Below, piece by piece: positions 62,334 to 64,000 of a stretch of DNA of 64,000 bases (positions within the stretch are counted from its first letter, which is position 1; every line of letters starts with the position of its first letter). A program made the position numbers and the translations under genes. Source of the stretch: Pseudanabaena sp. BC1403 (GTDB lineage: Bacteria; Cyanobacteriota; Cyanobacteriia; Pseudanabaenales; Pseudanabaenaceae); assembly GCF_002914585.1 (NCBI RefSeq), contig NZ_PDDM01000017.1, positions 1 to 64,000 of the forward strand, written 5' to 3'. The notes below the pieces were generated by a model that was not told where the DNA came from, did not search any database, and saw only the letters and a program-made list of their open reading frames with translations.

Positions 62334-63023
62334 TTAAGCAGTGACTAGCTCAGGACGCTTGCTGTTGCGAATACCTTTGATTGCTTCAGCATAGTCGGGC
62401 GCATTAAATACAGCTGAACCAGCAACGATCGCATTAGCACCAGCTTCTAAAACTTGCCAAGTGTTATTAGCTTTCAGACCACCATCAACCTCGATCCAAG
62501 GATCAAGTCCGCGATCGTCACACATTTGACGCAGCTTGGCAATTTTAGGAATTACGTTAGGAATAAAGCTTTGACCACCGAAGCCAGGGTTCACACTCAT
62601 GATCAAAACCAAATCGCAAAGATCGAGAACATACTCAATAAAGCTCAAAGGAGTCGAAGGATTGAGGGAAACACCAGCAAGTTTGCCGAGTTCCTTGATT
62701 TGGCAAAGATTGCGATGTAAGTGAGGGCAAGCAGTATGCTCTGCATGAACAGTGATGATATCTGCACCAGCTTTTGCAAAGTCAGGAACATATCTTTCTG
62801 GCTCAGTAATCATCAAATGCACATCTAAAATTTTGGTCGTCACAGGACGAATCGCGGAAACGATCAATGGCCCAATAGTGATGTTTGGAACAAAGTGACC
62901 ATCCATAACATCAACGTGAATCCAATCTGCACCCGCCGCATCAACTGCACGAATGTCGTCACCCAAACGGCTAAAGTCAGCAGACAAGATTGAAGGCGAA
63001 ATAACTGTGGACTTTTTAGGCAT
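62334..63023 (-). CDS. rpe: Ribulose-phosphate 3-epimerase
   Basis: A 229-residue TIM-barrel enzyme interconverting ribulose-5-P and xylulose-5-P in the Calvin and pentose-phosphate cycles. [61 protein letters not shown] and EVDGGL are characteristic, including the two catalytic Asp residues. Transcribed alone. The terminator and the upstream hairpins at 63152 and 63215 frame it. Confidence 0.97.
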   Translation of the reverse strand: MPKKSTVISPSILSADFSRLGDDIRAVDAAGADWIHVDVMDGHFVPNITIGPLIVSAIRPVTTKILDVHLMITEPERYVPDFAKAGADIITVHAEHTACPHLHRNLCQIKELGKLAGVSLNPSTPLSFIEYVLDLCDLVLIMSVNPGFGGQSFIPNVIPKIAKLRQMCDDRGLDPWIEVDGGLKANNTWQVLEAGANAIVAGSAVFNAPDYAEAIKGIRNSKRPELVTA

Positions 63024-63151
63024 ATGATTTACGGGGGGCTCAGCTTTACAAAGATCTAAAAAATGGCAGATAAAGGTAGTTTTAACTACAGTCTTACCTT
63101 AATTATTAATTAAATTTAGCAGTTTTGATCGAAAGAGTCATAATTAAATTC

Positions 63152-63188
63152 AAAAAAAGAAATGGCACTTAGTGTCATTTCTTTTTTT
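63152..63188. terminator. Hairpin between rpe and the phosphate permease
   Basis: AAAAAAAGAAATG.CACTT loop complement with T7, about 110 bp beyond the permease stop. Confidence 0.7.
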
Positions 63189-63214
63189 GGCTTTTAAGAG
63201 ACATAAATAGAATA

Positions 63215-63271
63215 ATAAAAACCAAACTTATTGCGACGGGCAAAGCCCGTCGCAATAAGTTTGGTTTTTAT
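63215..63271. repeat. 57-bp perfect hairpin, 27-bp stem
   Basis: ATAAAAACCAAACTTATTGC and GACGGGC, AAA loop, exact complement, 27 bp from the permease stop. Confidence 0.85.
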
Positions 63272-63297
63272 TTGGATCATCTAATGCTTGGATATCT

Positions 63298-64000
63298 CTA
63301 ACTCAAGCCTAGAAACTGCTGCTGAACTGCAAATAGACTAATAGTATATGTCCCAAATCCAAGCAGAATACAAACTGGTAATGTTAACAACCAAGCTAGT
63401 AGCAAGTTTTGTAAAGTATCACTCTGTACCCCAGACCGATTGGCTACCATCGATCCAGCAATACCTGATGAAAGTATATGGGTGGTGCTAACTGGCAACC
63501 CGAAATAATCGGCTGTAACGATTGTGGTCATGGTGACTAGCTCCGCGATCGCACCTTGAGCATAGTTAAGAGGCTCTTGACCAATTTTTTCGCCAACAGT
63601 TACAACTACTCGCTTCCATCCAATCATTGTGCCCGAGCCAAGAGCGAGAGCAATTGTGATTTTCACCCAATAGGGAATAAATTTGATAGTTTTATCTAAT
63701 TGATTTCGATAGTCAATTAGTAAAGATTGCTGATCAAGATTAGCTAATTTTTGTTGATTTTCTAATTTAGTAATAGTATTAGCCACAAGGTAAATATCAG
63801 TTCTAATTTGAGCGCGATCGCTCTCGGTCATATCCACAAAATCACTACTTATTGATAAACTCTTGCCTATTAAATGACTTTCAAAAGCGAGTGATCGCCA
63901 AATATTTTCATTTAATTGCCCTTGTGGTTTCAAGAAATTAGTAAGCTCACTTTGACTATTAGCAAAAAATTGATGATGAATCGAATTTCCACGGATCTGT
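63298..64000 (-). CDS. Pit-type inorganic phosphate permease, 5' truncated by the window
   Basis: The frame runs to the window edge, so the N-terminus is missing; the visible part exceeds 230 residues. It is the C-terminal half of a Pit/Na+-phosphate permease: a cytosolic helical loop, WVKITIALALGSGTMIGWKR, TVGEKIGQEPLNYAQGAIAEL, GLPVSTTHILSSGIAGSMVANRSG and a final LLLAWLLTLPVCILLGFGTY. The TTHxLSSGIAGSM and ANRSG blocks are diagnostic. A TTG at 63931-63933 is not a credible start because the frame continues upstream. A low-affinity phosphate uptake role is inferred from family. Confidence 0.9.
   Translation of the reverse strand, partial: QIRGNSIHHQFFANSQSELTNFLKPQGQLNENIWRSLAFESHLIGKSLSISSDFVDMTESDRAQIRTDIYLVANTITKLENQQKLANLDQQSLLIDYRNQLDKTIKFIPYWVKITIALALGSGTMIGWKRVVVTVGEKIGQEPLNYAQGAIAELVTMTTIVTADYFGLPVSTTHILSSGIAGSMVANRSGVQSDTLQNLLLAWLLTLPVCILLGFGTYTISLFAVQQQFLGLS

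Overview
The window is a cyanobacterial chromosome segment. It carries the photosystem II D1 gene psbA, the cytochrome b6f subunit petM, the phycobilisome rod-core linker cpcG, a CpcS/CpeS-type bilin lyase, the NtcA co-activator pipX, the acyl-lipid desaturase desA, a cyanoglobin and a split dnaE with a C-intein half. The palindrome GCGATCGC (HIP1) recurs throughout genes and spacers. Gene content and the many perfect intergenic hairpins suggest a filamentous or Pseudanabaena-like lineage, but the genus is inference only.

Layout. 0-9 kb: a solitary DUF433 antitoxin with a wrecked toxin, a PixD-type BLUF photoreceptor, an alpha-amylase, a four-gene stress cluster (two CsbD-type, GlsB/YeaQ-type, one unknown membrane protein), cobI-cobH, a SIMPL protein and a metallophosphoesterase. 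9-19 kb: an orphan OmpR-type regulator, a 1713-residue TamB protein, two toxin-antitoxin modules (ParDE, RHH-MazF), a TrpD-like protein and an NtcB-like LysR regulator. 19-31 kb: desA coupled to a small coiled-coil gene, pipX-ispE, a Crp/Fnr regulator divergent from glbN, an O-antigen-ligase/IctB-type membrane protein, groES-groEL with a perfect CIRCE operator, petM and a PsbX-like small gene. 31-44 kb: menB, Uma2, ribBA, an SLH porin-like protein, psbA, murC-murB, a SYCRP1-like Crp, TerB-like, tatA, tsaE. 44-52 kb: moaC, a metal-binding HMA protein, a large PAS-LOV-PAS-GAF histidine kinase followed by a REC-GGDEF-EAL regulator, and GDP-fucose synthesis (gmd-fcl). 52-64 kb: an alpha/beta hydrolase, cpcG, cpcS-like, a SPOR-like protein, potB-potC, an anti-sigma/STAS pair, dnaE-C with its intein half, trmL, tRNA-Leu(CAA), an HdrB-like protein, rpe and a truncated phosphate permease.

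The most notable system is at 44983-49609. The histidine kinase contains an apparently complete LOV domain (GRDCRFLQG) and, in the same chain, a GAF domain with both cysteine motifs of a DXCF cyanobacteriochrome (DACF and SPCH). Its neighbour is a response regulator with a degenerate GGDEF (QGDEF) and an intact EAL domain. This predicts a flavin-plus-bilin light sensor controlling cyclic-di-GMP breakdown. Together with the BLUF protein it gives the window three different blue/green-light sensing modules.

The second theme is repeat structure. Six 103-bp copies of an interspersed element bounded by ATACCAA/TTGGTAT, a seventh copy with an altered left end, and one strongly diverged relative lie between genes. 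There are also more than thirty long perfect hairpins, several of which run into the 3' ends of coding sequences. Five genes too short for routine calling are described (petM, tatA, and 39-, 43- and 34-residue membrane proteins). All functional statements come from reading motifs; no database search was possible.
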